From: Microbacterium enclense
GTDB lineage: Bacteria; Actinomycetota; Actinomycetes; Actinomycetales; Microbacteriaceae
DNA: 64,000 bases
Direction of reading: 5' to 3'
NCBI GenBank assembly: GCA_038182865.1
Contig: CP116226.1
Span: 2,976,001 to 3,040,000, forward strand
A program made the translations under genes and the position numbers. Positions 17,398-24,860 of the stretch are shown piece after piece (within the stretch, counting starts at the first letter, position 1; every line of letters starts with the position of its first letter). Under the pieces are notes generated by a model. It worked only from the letters and a program-made list of their open reading frames with translations, was not told where the DNA came from and did not search any database.

Positions 17398-17856
17398 CCG
17401 GGGCGGCTCGCCGGGTTGGGTTCTGCCGCGGGCCGGGCGGGGTTTCCGGCCCGAGACCGCGCGGGGCGGCTCGCCGGGTTGTGCCGTCGTGCGGAGTTCG
17501 TGCCCGACACGCCGGTTCGGGATGCCGCGGGGCGGCGTGCCGGCCGAGAACTCCGCGCGACGGTGGGGGTGGTGCCGTCGGGTCGGGTGGGGTTCTACCG
17601 CGGGCCGGGCGGGGTTTCCGGCCCGAGACCGCGCGGGGCGGCTCGCCGGGTTGTGCCATCGTGCGGAGTTCGTGCCCGACACGCCGGTTCGGGATGCCGC
17701 GGGCTCGGCGTGTCGGCCGAGAACTCCGCGCGACGGTCCACGTGGAACGACGTGCTTCGCACAGCCGACACAAAAGAATGAACCGGGGAGACGTCAAGGT
17801 CGTGTCTCTACCGTGAGCACGAACGAGCCGCGAGGCACGACCGAAGGAGGACCCTC
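17398..17856. repeat. Gene-free region with a 172-bp tandem duplication of a palindromic element
   Basis: I see no gene between prs and the FMN-binding lipoprotein. Two copies of a segment of about 145 bp begin near 17418 and 17590 and differ by a few substitutions and one indel. Each copy carries a large imperfect hairpin (17484-17563 and 17656-17736) whose arms are CGTGCGGAGTTC and GAACTCCGCGCGACGG. The last ~90 bp before the lipoprotein gene are free of the repeat and probably hold its promoter and the AAGGAGG ribosome-binding site. Confidence 0.85.
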
Positions 17857-18351
17857 ATGATCCGCACCACAGCCGTACCCCGTCCCGTCCGCATCGGCAC
17901 CGCCCTGCTGGGCGTCGCCGGCATCGTGACCCTGGCCGGGTGCTCCGGCGGCGCGACCACCGACGCCGCCGCTCCCGCCGAGAGCGCGTCCGCTCCGGCG
18001 GCGACCTCGGCGCCCAGCTCGACCACCGCCACCGGCGGTTCGAGTGCGTCGGGCACGTACAAGGACGGCACCTACGAGGCGACGGGCCAGTACGCCACCC
18101 CCGAGAGCGTCGAGACCGTCGACGTCACCCTCACCGTTGCCGGTGACACCGTCACCGACGTGACCGTGACCGGAGACCCCCAGGCGGCCGAGTCCCGGCG
18201 CTACCAGAGCGAGTTCATCGGCGGCATCAAGGACGAGGTCGTGGGCAAGAAGCTCGACGAGATCTCGGTGAGCAAGGTCGCGGGCTCGTCGCTGACCAGC
18301 GGTGGCTTCAACAAGGCCGTCGACACCATCAAGACCGAGGCCAAGGCCTGA
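17857..18351 (+). CDS. FMN-binding domain lipoprotein
   Basis: A 164-aa exported lipoprotein. The signal ends in the lipobox VTLAGC with lipidated Cys near residue 29, followed by a ~40-residue Ala/Ser/Thr linker and an FMN-binding domain beginning GTYKDGTYEATGQYATPESVETVDVTLTV. The motif SSLTSGGFNKAVDTI near the C-terminus fits the site where ApbE attaches FMN covalently to a Thr. It should be an electron carrier on the outer face of the membrane. AAGGAGG lies upstream of the ATG. It is followed after 5 nt by apbE, as expected for a protein that needs flavinylation. Confidence 0.92.
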   Translation: MIRTTAVPRPVRIGTALLGVAGIVTLAGCSGGATTDAAAPAESASAPAATSAPSSTTATGGSSASGTYKDGTYEATGQYATPESVETVDVTLTVAGDTVTDVTVTGDPQAAESRRYQSEFIGGIKDEVVGKKLDEISVSKVAGSSLTSGGFNKAVDTIKTEAKA

Positions 18352-18356
18352 GAGTC

Positions 18357-19235
18357 ATGACCGCCCCGCTCGCCGCGGGTCCGACCTGGACCTTCGACGC
18401 GATCGGCACGTCGTGGGCGATCGAGACGGCGTCCGCGCTGAACTCGGTCGCCCGCGACGCGGTGTGGAGCGTCGTCGAGCGCTTCGACCGCGAGTGGTCG
18501 CGCTTTCGTGGCGACTCCCCGGTCTCGGCGCTCGCGGAGGGCCGCGTGGCATCCGTCCCCGTACCGAGCGACGCCGACGCGATGCTCTCGCTGTACGACG
18601 AGCTCGACGCGGCGACGGCCGGGGCGGTGAACCCCCTGATCGGTGAGGCCCTCGCCCGTCTCGGCTACGACGCTCGCGTGAGTCTCGTCCCGTCGGGCGA
18701 CCCCGCGCCGGTGCCGCCGTGGCGCGAGACCCTCACGTGGAGTGACGGTCGGCTCGCCGTGGCTCGACCGGTCACGATCGATGTCGGGGCGGTGGGCAAG
18801 GGGCGTCTCGTGGATCTCGTGCTCGACACGCTCCGGCACCACGTCGACGGCGACATCGTCGTCGATGCATCGGGTGACATGGCGCTGCGCGGCGCAGCCG
18901 TGCGCGTCGCCCTCGAACACCCGTACGACGCGACCCGAGCGATCGGCGTCGTCACCGTGACGGACGGTGCCCTGTGCGCCTCGGCGATCAATCGCCGCGC
19001 CTGGGGGGACGGCCTGCACCACGTCCTCGATGCCCGCACCGGTGCTCCGGTGCGCGCGTTCGCCGCGACCTGGGCCGTGGCCGACACCGCGATGCGTGCG
19101 GACGCGCTCGCCACCGCCCTGTTCTTCGACGGGGGACCCGAACTCGCGGCCTCCTGGAATGCGCACTGGGTCCGCATGTCCACGGACGGTCGCGTGGAGT
19201 GGTCGCCCGGATTCGCCGGGGAGATCTTCGCGTGA
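18357..19235 (+). CDS. apbE: FAD:protein FMN transferase (ApbE)
   Basis: ApbE links FMN from FAD to a Thr or Ser of target proteins. This 292-aa protein is compact for the family. Recognisable segments are FDAIGTSWAIET near the N-terminus, the acidic WSRFRGDSPVSAL helix, IDVGAVGKGRLVDLVLDTL with the conserved VGKG, VDASGDMALRG with the FAD/Mg-binding residues, GALCASAINRR, and HHVLDARTGAPV (the metal-binding Asp/Thr region, usually H-I-D-P). There is no obvious signal peptide, although the family often works outside the membrane. It lies between its presumed substrate gene and the membrane oxidoreductase. Confidence 0.93.
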   Translation: MTAPLAAGPTWTFDAIGTSWAIETASALNSVARDAVWSVVERFDREWSRFRGDSPVSALAEGRVASVPVPSDADAMLSLYDELDAATAGAVNPLIGEALARLGYDARVSLVPSGDPAPVPPWRETLTWSDGRLAVARPVTIDVGAVGKGRLVDLVLDTLRHHVDGDIVVDASGDMALRGAAVRVALEHPYDATRAIGVVTVTDGALCASAINRRAWGDGLHHVLDARTGAPVRAFAATWAVADTAMRADALATALFFDGGPELAASWNAHWVRMSTDGRVEWSPGFAGEIFA

Positions 19236-19266
19236 CCCCGTCGCCCCACCCTCGGAAGGGAACTTC

Positions 19267-20820
19267 ATGAGCGCCACGCTCACCGCGGGCTCGACCCGTG
19301 TCCTCGGCCTGATCGGCCGCGTCTCGATGTACCGCCTGGTGATGTCGTCGCTGGGTCTGCTCGCCGTCATCGCGATCGTGCTGTCGTTCGCGGGACAGAT
19401 CGGTCCGCAGCCGCTCGAGATCGTCGTGAGCGCCGTCGTCCTCGCGGCGGCGTGCGCGGCGACGGATCTCGCCGCCCAGAGCCTGCTCCGGATACCACGC
19501 CGCCTGGAATCCTCCCTGATCACCGCGGCCATCCTGCTGTTCGTCCTGCGGCCCACGCTGGAGCCGCTCGGTCTCGTCGGTCTCGTGCTGGCGGGCGTCG
19601 TGGCATCCGTCTCGAAGTACGTCCTCGCGTGGCGGGGACGTCATGTCTTCAACCCGGCCGCGACGGGAGCGGCGGTGCTGACCATCGTGAGCGTCTGGGC
19701 ACCCGACCTGGGTTCGTCCGCCTGGTGGGTCGGGTCGCCGTGGATGGCGGGCCCGGTGCTCGTGCTCGGTGTCCTCCTGCTGCTGCGCACCGACAAGCTT
19801 CCGATCGTCGCGACCTTCTGGGTCGTGGCGATGACGGTGGCCTTCATCCGGACGACGATCCAGTTCCAGTCGGCGGGCTTCCCCGTCGACGTCCCGACCG
19901 TGCTGTTGCAGGTCGCCTTCTCGTCGCCCTTCCTGTTCCTCGGCGCCTTCATGCTGTCCGAGCCTCTGACCCTGCCCCCGCGGCGCGTGCAGCAGTACGT
20001 CGTGGCGATCGTGGTGGGTGTCTTGGCGGGCTGGCCGATCGCGGTCGGTGCGATCACCCTCGGTCAGGAGCGTGCGCTGCTCTTCGGCAACCTCGTGGCG
20101 TTCCTCTTCTGCCTGCGGGCCGCGGTCCGGCTGCGCGTCGAGGCTCGTCGTGACCTCACGCCGACCGTGCGCGAACTGACGTTCCACGCGTCGCGGCCCT
20201 TCTCGTTCTCGCCGGGGCAGTATCTCGAGCTCGACGTGCCGCACCGCCGCCCCGATGCGCGCGGCACGCGCCGCGAGTTCTCGATCGTCTCCGCACCGGA
20301 GGACCTGCCCGAGGTGCGCATCGCGTTCAAAGACGGCTCGCAGTCGTCGTACAAGAAAGCCCTCGCGGCCGTCGACCCCGGGACGACGCTGGCCGTGACA
20401 GGCGTCTGGGGCGACTTCATCCTGCCCTCGCGCCCGACCGCACCGGTGCTCCTGGTCGCCGCGGGCATCGGGGTGACCCCCTTCGTCTCGCAGCTGCGTC
20501 ACCTGATCGCCACCCGCCAACGGCGTGACGCCGTCCTGGTGTACGTCGTGTCCGATCCGGCGGAGTTGGCCTTCCGCGACGACATCGCGGCCAGCGGCAT
20601 CCCTGTCGTCGTCTTCTCGCCGGACGAGCCGCGGGATCTGCCGGCCGGGTGGACGTGGGCGGGACCCGATCGCGTGGATGCCGAGGGTCTGCTGCGCGCG
20701 GTTCCCGACATCGCGCAGCGCGCCGCGTACGTGTCGGGGCCGCCGCGCCTCATCTCGACACTCGCTCCGGCGCTCGCCACCGCGAAGTCGCTCACGACAG
20801 ACGCCTTCGCGGGCTATTGA
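19267..20820 (+). CDS. NqrB/RnfD-like membrane domain fused to ferredoxin-NADP reductase domain
   Basis: A 517-aa fusion. Residues ~15-285 contain about eight to ten membrane helices resembling the NqrB/RnfD family (RHVFNPAATGAAVLT, with the conserved NPAA, and MLSEPLTLPP). Residues ~290-517 form a flavin reductase of the FNR type: PFSFSPGQYLELDVP and RREFSIVSAP bind FAD, and APVLLVAAGIGVTPFVSQLRH and VSGPPRLI bind NAD(P). The likely path is NAD(P)H to FAD, through the membrane domain, to the FMN-lipoprotein. GGAAGGGAA precedes the ATG. The fusion places a complete NAD(P)H-to-extracytoplasmic flavin chain in three adjacent genes. The terminal acceptor is unknown. Confidence 0.9.
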   Translation: MSATLTAGSTRVLGLIGRVSMYRLVMSSLGLLAVIAIVLSFAGQIGPQPLEIVVSAVVLAAACAATDLAAQSLLRIPRRLESSLITAAILLFVLRPTLEPLGLVGLVLAGVVASVSKYVLAWRGRHVFNPAATGAAVLTIVSVWAPDLGSSAWWVGSPWMAGPVLVLGVLLLLRTDKLPIVATFWVVAMTVAFIRTTIQFQSAGFPVDVPTVLLQVAFSSPFLFLGAFMLSEPLTLPPRRVQQYVVAIVVGVLAGWPIAVGAITLGQERALLFGNLVAFLFCLRAAVRLRVEARRDLTPTVRELTFHASRPFSFSPGQYLELDVPHRRPDARGTRREFSIVSAPEDLPEVRIAFKDGSQSSYKKALAAVDPGTTLAVTGVWGDFILPSRPTAPVLLVAAGIGVTPFVSQLRHLIATRQRRDAVLVYVVSDPAELAFRDDIAASGIPVVVFSPDEPRDLPAGWTWAGPDRVDAEGLLRAVPDIAQRAAYVSGPPRLISTLAPALATAKSLTTDAFAGY

Positions 20821-20896
20821 GGCGACGCGGGTGAGGTCGCGTGTGAAGAGGGCTGGCGGGTCCCGCGCGGTGCCGGGCGGGACGTGCGCGGCGGGA

Positions 20897-20902
20897 TAGC
20901 GT
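20897..20902 (+). promoter_or_regulatory. Leaderless -10 box of the ElyC/SanA-like gene
   Basis: TAGCGT ends 7 nt before the ATG; no Shine-Dalgarno. Confidence 0.5.
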
Positions 20903-20909
20903 CGCCGAC

Positions 20910-21923
20910 ATGCTCCTTCTGGCTTTCGCCGCTCTGCTCGTCGTCGCCTTCGTCGTGGCGCGCACCCGGCAGCGCGCCCAACTGCGCGAGGGGACGCTGC
21001 TCGTCGCCGCGGTGGTCTTCGCCCTGCTCGGCGGACTGCAGCTGCTCGTGCAGTCCGATCCCCGTGCTGCGGCGGTGACACTGGTCGTCATCGCCGCCGC
21101 GGTTCCGGTGATCGTGCTCGTTCTGGCCGTGTTCCTCATCGCGAACGGCGTGACGATGCTGCGGCACGAGGGACGGAGCCTGGCGAACCTGCTGTCGCTT
21201 CTCGCCGGCATCGGCCTGCTGGTCTTCCCGATCGCCCTGCTGTCACTGCTCGCGTGGGGTGGGCTGGGCGGCTTCTTCGTTGCCGCTGTCCTCGTCCTGC
21301 TCGCGGGGTACGCGGCGGCGGCGTTCGTCGCCTTCCTGTTGTCGTCGCTGCTGTACGCCGCGCTCCCCGTGCCGCGACGCCCGCGCGCGATCATCGTCCT
21401 GGGCTCGGGACTCATCCGCGGCGAGGTGCCGCCGTTGCTACGGGGACGTCTCGAACGGGCGATCGCCGCCTGGCGGAAGACCGACGCTTCCGGCGGCGGC
21501 ACCCCGGTGCTCGTCCCGTCCGGCGGTCAGGGTCCGGACGAACCCCGGTCCGAGGGTGAGGCGATGGCGCTCTACCTCCGCGATCGCGGCATCCCGGACG
21601 CCCTGGTGCGGCCGGAGACACGCTCGCGCAACACGCGCGAGAACCTCGAGTTCTCGCGTCCGATCATCGACGAGCTGGGGGTCACGGGGCCGGTGCTGAT
21701 CGTGACGAGCGACTTTCACGTGCTGCGCGCGGCCCTCCTGGCGCGGGTCACCTTCCCCGGCGCACGCGTCGTCGGGGCCCGGACCGCGGCCTACTTCGTG
21801 CCGAGCGCGTTCCTCCGCGAGTACGTCGCGCTCCTGAACCGGCAGCGATGGATGCACGTCCTGTTCGCCCTGGTCTTCGGGGCGGCGCTGATCAGTGTCT
21901 ACGCGGCGGTCTTCCTCACCTGA
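20910..21923 (+). CDS. YdcF/ElyC/SanA family membrane protein
   Basis: A 337-aa protein with about five N-terminal helices, a DUF218-type domain (residues ~150-310) and one C-terminal helix. The DUF218 core is visible: RAIIVLGSGLIRGEVPPLLRGRLERAI, VLVPSGGQGPDEPRSEGEAMALYL, ETRSRNTRENLEFS and VLIVTSDFHVLRAALLA. E. coli members (ElyC, SanA) affect envelope integrity and undecaprenyl-phosphate use, but no reaction has been settled. The gene stands alone with its own leaderless promoter and converges with the VOC remnant. Confidence 0.9.
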   Translation: MLLLAFAALLVVAFVVARTRQRAQLREGTLLVAAVVFALLGGLQLLVQSDPRAAAVTLVVIAAAVPVIVLVLAVFLIANGVTMLRHEGRSLANLLSLLAGIGLLVFPIALLSLLAWGGLGGFFVAAVLVLLAGYAAAAFVAFLLSSLLYAALPVPRRPRAIIVLGSGLIRGEVPPLLRGRLERAIAAWRKTDASGGGTPVLVPSGGQGPDEPRSEGEAMALYLRDRGIPDALVRPETRSRNTRENLEFSRPIIDELGVTGPVLIVTSDFHVLRAALLARVTFPGARVVGARTAAYFVPSAFLREYVALLNRQRWMHVLFALVFGAALISVYAAVFLT

Positions 21924-21927
21924 CCGC

Positions 21928-22053
21928 TCAGCGGCGGATCTCCTGCAGCTCCCACGTATTGCCGTCGGGGTCGCGGAACGACGCGAAGGCGACACCACCC
22001 AGGTCGCGGACGTCGGCGACAGGCTGCGGGATGAGCTCGATCTTCATGTCCAT
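21928..22053 (-). pseudogene. Internally deleted VOC (glyoxalase-like) gene remnant, 41 codons
   Basis: The frame encodes MDMKIELIPQPVADV, a typical start of a glyoxalase/bleomycin-resistance (VOC) protein, fused directly to GGVAFASFRDPDGNTWELQEI, a typical VOC C-terminus. About 80-90 residues that normally lie between them, with the FY motif and most metal ligands, are absent. The reading frame is intact and the ATG overlaps the end of the histidine kinase gene by 10 bp. The simplest view is an in-frame deletion of a once complete gene at the end of this operon. A functional micro-protein is less likely. Confidence 0.75.
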
Positions 22054-23624
22054 TCGGCACTCCCGTGTGGCGTGGGATCGGCGGGTTTCGCGGGAAGCCG
22101 CACCTCGAAGGTCGTGTCGCCGGGCTCGCTCCGCACGCTGATGGTGCCGCGGTGCGCCTCCACGATCGCGCGCGCGATCGACAGGCCCAGCCCCGTGCCG
22201 CCCGTCTTCCGGTCGCGCGAACGGTCGGCACGGGCGAAGCGCTCGAAGAGCTGAGCAGCCACGGCGGGGTCGACTCCGGGACCGTTGTCGTGCACGCGGA
22301 GCACCGCGTCGTCGCCTTCGCGGGCCACGGAGACGGTCACCTCGCTTCCGGGAGGGGTGTGCGTGCGCGCGTTCGCGAGGAGGTTCGCGACCACCTGATG
22401 GAGCCGTGACGCATCGCCGGCCAGTTCGACGGGGTGGTCGTCGACATCGATCTTCCACGCGTGGTCCGGACCTGCGGGCCGGGCGTCGCCCACCGCCTCG
22501 ACGGCGAGCCGGGTGAGATCGACGGTGCCGTAGACGAGCTCTTGCCCCTCGTCGAGTCGCGCGAGCAGGAGCAGGTCCTCGACCAGGGTGGTCATGCGGA
22601 TCGACTGCGCCTGGATCCGCTCGAGCGACTGCTCGGTGGTCTCCACGGCCATCGTGGTGCGCTGGCGCGACTCGTCGTCGTGCGCCTGACGCATGGCACG
22701 CAGGGACAGTTCCGAGAAACCGCGGATGGATGCCAGGGGAGTACGCAGCTCATGGCTGGCATCCGCCACGAAACGACGCATCAGCTCTTCATTGCGCTGG
22801 CGAGCGGACAGTGACGCGTCGACGCGGTCGAGGAGGGTGTTGAGGGCGGCACCCACCTGGCCGATCTCGGTGTGATCGTCGACCTGCTCGGCGGGCACGC
22901 GCTCGGTGATCGATACGTCGCCCTGATCCATGCGGATGGAGGCCACCCGTGTGGCGGTCTCGGCGACGGCTTTCAGCGGCCGCAGGCCGAGACGGATGAC
23001 GAGGGCGATCACGACGGCGAGAAGCAGGAGTCCGCCCGTGGTGACGAGGGCGACGGTGGTGAGGATCGCCCCGATCGTTCCGGTGACCTGGGACAGGGGC
23101 AGCCCGACGATCAGCACGTCATCGCCGCCGGATGAGTACGGCTTCACGAGGTACTCGCCGAGATTCGGCAGTTCCACTGTGCGCGCGTTCGGGTTCGAGG
23201 ATCGCAGGCTCTCGACGATCTGTGCGATCTCGTCGGATGCCAGGGCCCGAGAGGTGCCGTTGTCGACGACCGCCCCGGTCGGGCCGTTGAGCCGTGCGCT
23301 CATGACCAAGAGTGTGCCGTTGTCGAACGGGCCCGCATCCAGCACCTGCTGCGCGGTGCTCTGGAACGAGATGCGCTGTTGCGCCACCGAGGCGACGTCG
23401 GTGACCTGCGCGTCGAGGTTGTTCAGCAGCACCTGGCTGAGGATCGCGCTGGTGGAGACGCCGATCATGATCAGGATGAACGCGACCATGCCGATGACGG
23501 TGGCCATCAGTCGCGCTTGCAGACTCCACGGCCGTCGCAGACGGCGACCGGATGCCACGTCGGCGGGCCTCGTCGGGTCGGTGGGCGGCGCCGCCGGGGG
23601 AGCCGGCCGCGGAGGGATCGTCAC
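22044..23624 (-). CDS. Sensor histidine kinase, HAMP type
   Basis: A 526-aa membrane sensor. A Pro-rich cytoplasmic start is followed by a membrane helix (about 38-60), an extracytoplasmic sensor region (~60-185), a second helix (~187-212), a HAMP linker and the kinase core. The phosphoaccepting H-box is FVADASHELRTPLAS, the N-box is HQVVANLLANARTHTPPG, and the G-boxes are DNGPGVDP and GTGLGLSIA. The architecture resembles the actinobacterial TrcS/TcrY group. The signal is unknown. Its start overlaps the response regulator stop by 4 bp. Confidence 0.94.
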   Translation of the reverse strand: MTIPPRPAPPAAPPTDPTRPADVASGRRLRRPWSLQARLMATVIGMVAFILIMIGVSTSAILSQVLLNNLDAQVTDVASVAQQRISFQSTAQQVLDAGPFDNGTLLVMSARLNGPTGAVVDNGTSRALASDEIAQIVESLRSSNPNARTVELPNLGEYLVKPYSSGGDDVLIVGLPLSQVTGTIGAILTTVALVTTGGLLLLAVVIALVIRLGLRPLKAVAETATRVASIRMDQGDVSITERVPAEQVDDHTEIGQVGAALNTLLDRVDASLSARQRNEELMRRFVADASHELRTPLASIRGFSELSLRAMRQAHDDESRQRTTMAVETTEQSLERIQAQSIRMTTLVEDLLLLARLDEGQELVYGTVDLTRLAVEAVGDARPAGPDHAWKIDVDDHPVELAGDASRLHQVVANLLANARTHTPPGSEVTVSVAREGDDAVLRVHDNGPGVDPAVAAQLFERFARADRSRDRKTGGTGLGLSIARAIVEAHRGTISVRSEPGDTTFEVRLPAKPADPTPHGSAEWT

Positions 23625-24364
23625 TGCGGGGCTTTGATCATGTAGCCGACGCCGCGGACGGTGTGGATGAGCGGTTCGTGACCGGCGTCGATCTTCTTGC
23701 GCAGGTACGAGATGTACAGCTCGACGACGCTCGAGCGGCCTCCGAAATCGTAGTTCCAGACGCGGTCGAGGATCTGCGCCTTCGACACCACGCGTCGCTG
23801 GTTGCGCATGAGGAAGCGTAGCAGTTCGAACTCCGTCGCCGTGAGCTCGATCTCCTGACCCGCGCGCACGACCTCGTGGCTGTCCTCGTTCAACGACAGG
23901 TCGCCCACCCGCAGGATCGGCTCGGAGTCGCGCGTCAGCGCGGTGCCCGCGCGGCGCATGAGGCCACGCAGGCGCGCCACGACCTCTTCGAGGCTGAACG
24001 GCTTGGTCACGTAGTCGTCACCGCCGGCGGTGAGACCCGCGACCCGGTCGGCGACGGCATCCTTCGCGGTGAGGAACAGCACGGGCACGTCGTTGCCCGA
24101 GTGGCGCAGGCGCTGCAGGACCGCCATGCCGTCGAGGTCGGGCATCATGATGTCGAGCACCATGGCATCCGGTTCGAAATCGCGCGCGGCCTGCAGGGCG
24201 TCGAACCCCGAGCCCGCGGTGCGCACGTCCCACCCCTCCATCCGCAGCGCCATCGACAGGAGGTCGGTGAGCATCTGCTCGTCATCGACGACGAGCACGC
24301 GCAGAGCGCTCCCGTCGGGGCGGGTGAAGGCGGGGGCGGCGGCGGTCGCGGTCATGGAACTCAT
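23621..24364 (-). CDS. OmpR/PhoB family response regulator
   Basis: A 247-aa DNA-binding regulator. The receiver domain has the acidic pair DDE (27-29), the phosphoacceptor D71 in MVLDIMMPDLDGM, Thr near residue 99 and K121 in YVTKPFSLEE. The C-terminal winged helix contains ELTATEFELLRFLMRNQRRVVSK and SSVVELYISYLRKKIDAG...TVRGVGYM. Two ATGs (24364 and 24355) are possible; the first overlaps the VanZ stop by 4 bp. Direct YTATG repeats 13-41 nt upstream suggest autoregulation. Confidence 0.94.
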   Translation of the reverse strand: MSSMTATAAAPAFTRPDGSALRVLVVDDEQMLTDLLSMALRMEGWDVRTAGSGFDALQAARDFEPDAMVLDIMMPDLDGMAVLQRLRHSGNDVPVLFLTAKDAVADRVAGLTAGGDDYVTKPFSLEEVVARLRGLMRRAGTALTRDSEPILRVGDLSLNEDSHEVVRAGQEIELTATEFELLRFLMRNQRRVVSKAQILDRVWNYDFGGRSSVVELYISYLRKKIDAGHEPLIHTVRGVGYMIKAPQ

Positions 24365-24828
24365 TGTGCGCTCGTATCTATGAGCTTTCTATGGCGTGAG
24401 TTATGGGAATCCTGAGAGCGGGATCGTCGCCGGCTGACAGCCCCCGCGATCGCCACACCGATGACCGCGCCGAGCGTGTTCGCGACGACGTCGCGGACGT
24501 CGGCGACCCGCGTCGGCAGGAAGAGCAATTGCACCGTCTCGATGGTCGCGCTCACGAGCGCGCCCATCAGGACGCCGTGCCACCACCGGCCTCCCCAGGC
24601 GATCGCGAGGAGGCCGAGGGGGAGGAACATCGCCACGTTCGCGGTGAACTCCACCACGTCGAAGGTGATCCACGCGGTGGGAGGCCACGCGCGAAGGCCG
24701 CGGAGGACGGCGTTCAGGATGCCACCCACCCCGTCGTCGTAGATCGACGGGCGCAGTGTCATCCACCACACACCCAACGCATACACGCACGACGCGGCGA
24801 CGAGCAGAGCCCGTCGCCGCGTCGTCAA
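24361..24828 (-). CDS. VanZ family membrane protein
   Basis: A 155-aa protein with four predicted helices and the VanZ-like pattern EFTANVAMFLPLGLLAIAWG, ATIETVQLLFLP and ADVRDVVANTLGAVIGV. The family's role is not settled; in VanA clusters it gives mild teicoplanin resistance. There is no ATG or GTG in a suitable place, so a TTG start at 24828 with GGAG 6 nt upstream was chosen. It lies 32 nt after gnd and its end overlaps the response regulator by 4 bp, joining the gluconate genes and the two-component system in one direction. Confidence 0.8.
   Translation of the reverse strand: MTTRRRALLVAASCVYALGVWWMTLRPSIYDDGVGGILNAVLRGLRAWPPTAWITFDVVEFTANVAMFLPLGLLAIAWGGRWWHGVLMGALVSATIETVQLLFLPTRVADVRDVVANTLGAVIGVAIAGAVSRRRSRSQDSHNSRHRKLIDTSAQ
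24377..24405 (-). promoter_or_regulatory. Direct repeats before the response regulator gene
   Basis: On the plus strand CTATG, CTATG and TTATG occur at 24378, 24389 and 24401, spaced 11 and 12 bp. Such helical-turn spacing is typical of OmpR/PhoB dimer sites. The patch is AT-rich compared with its surroundings and lies in the 3' end of vanZ. Confidence 0.4.
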
Positions 24829-24860
24829 GGTGCGCTCCGGCGCTCGATGACCCTTGACCC

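Noticed and set aside
17418..17736. Possible CRISPR array
   Set aside because: Only two copies of a long unit, with palindromes rather than short repeats and unique spacers, and no cas genes.
22044..22458. Longer upstream frame joined to the VOC remnant on the minus strand
   Set aside because: The extra residues are an out-of-frame reading of the histidine kinase gene; only the part from 22053 resembles a VOC protein.
24361..24828. VanZ-like gene as a glycopeptide-resistance cluster
   Set aside because: No vanH, vanA or vanX relatives are nearby; VanZ-like proteins are widespread and mostly of unknown role.
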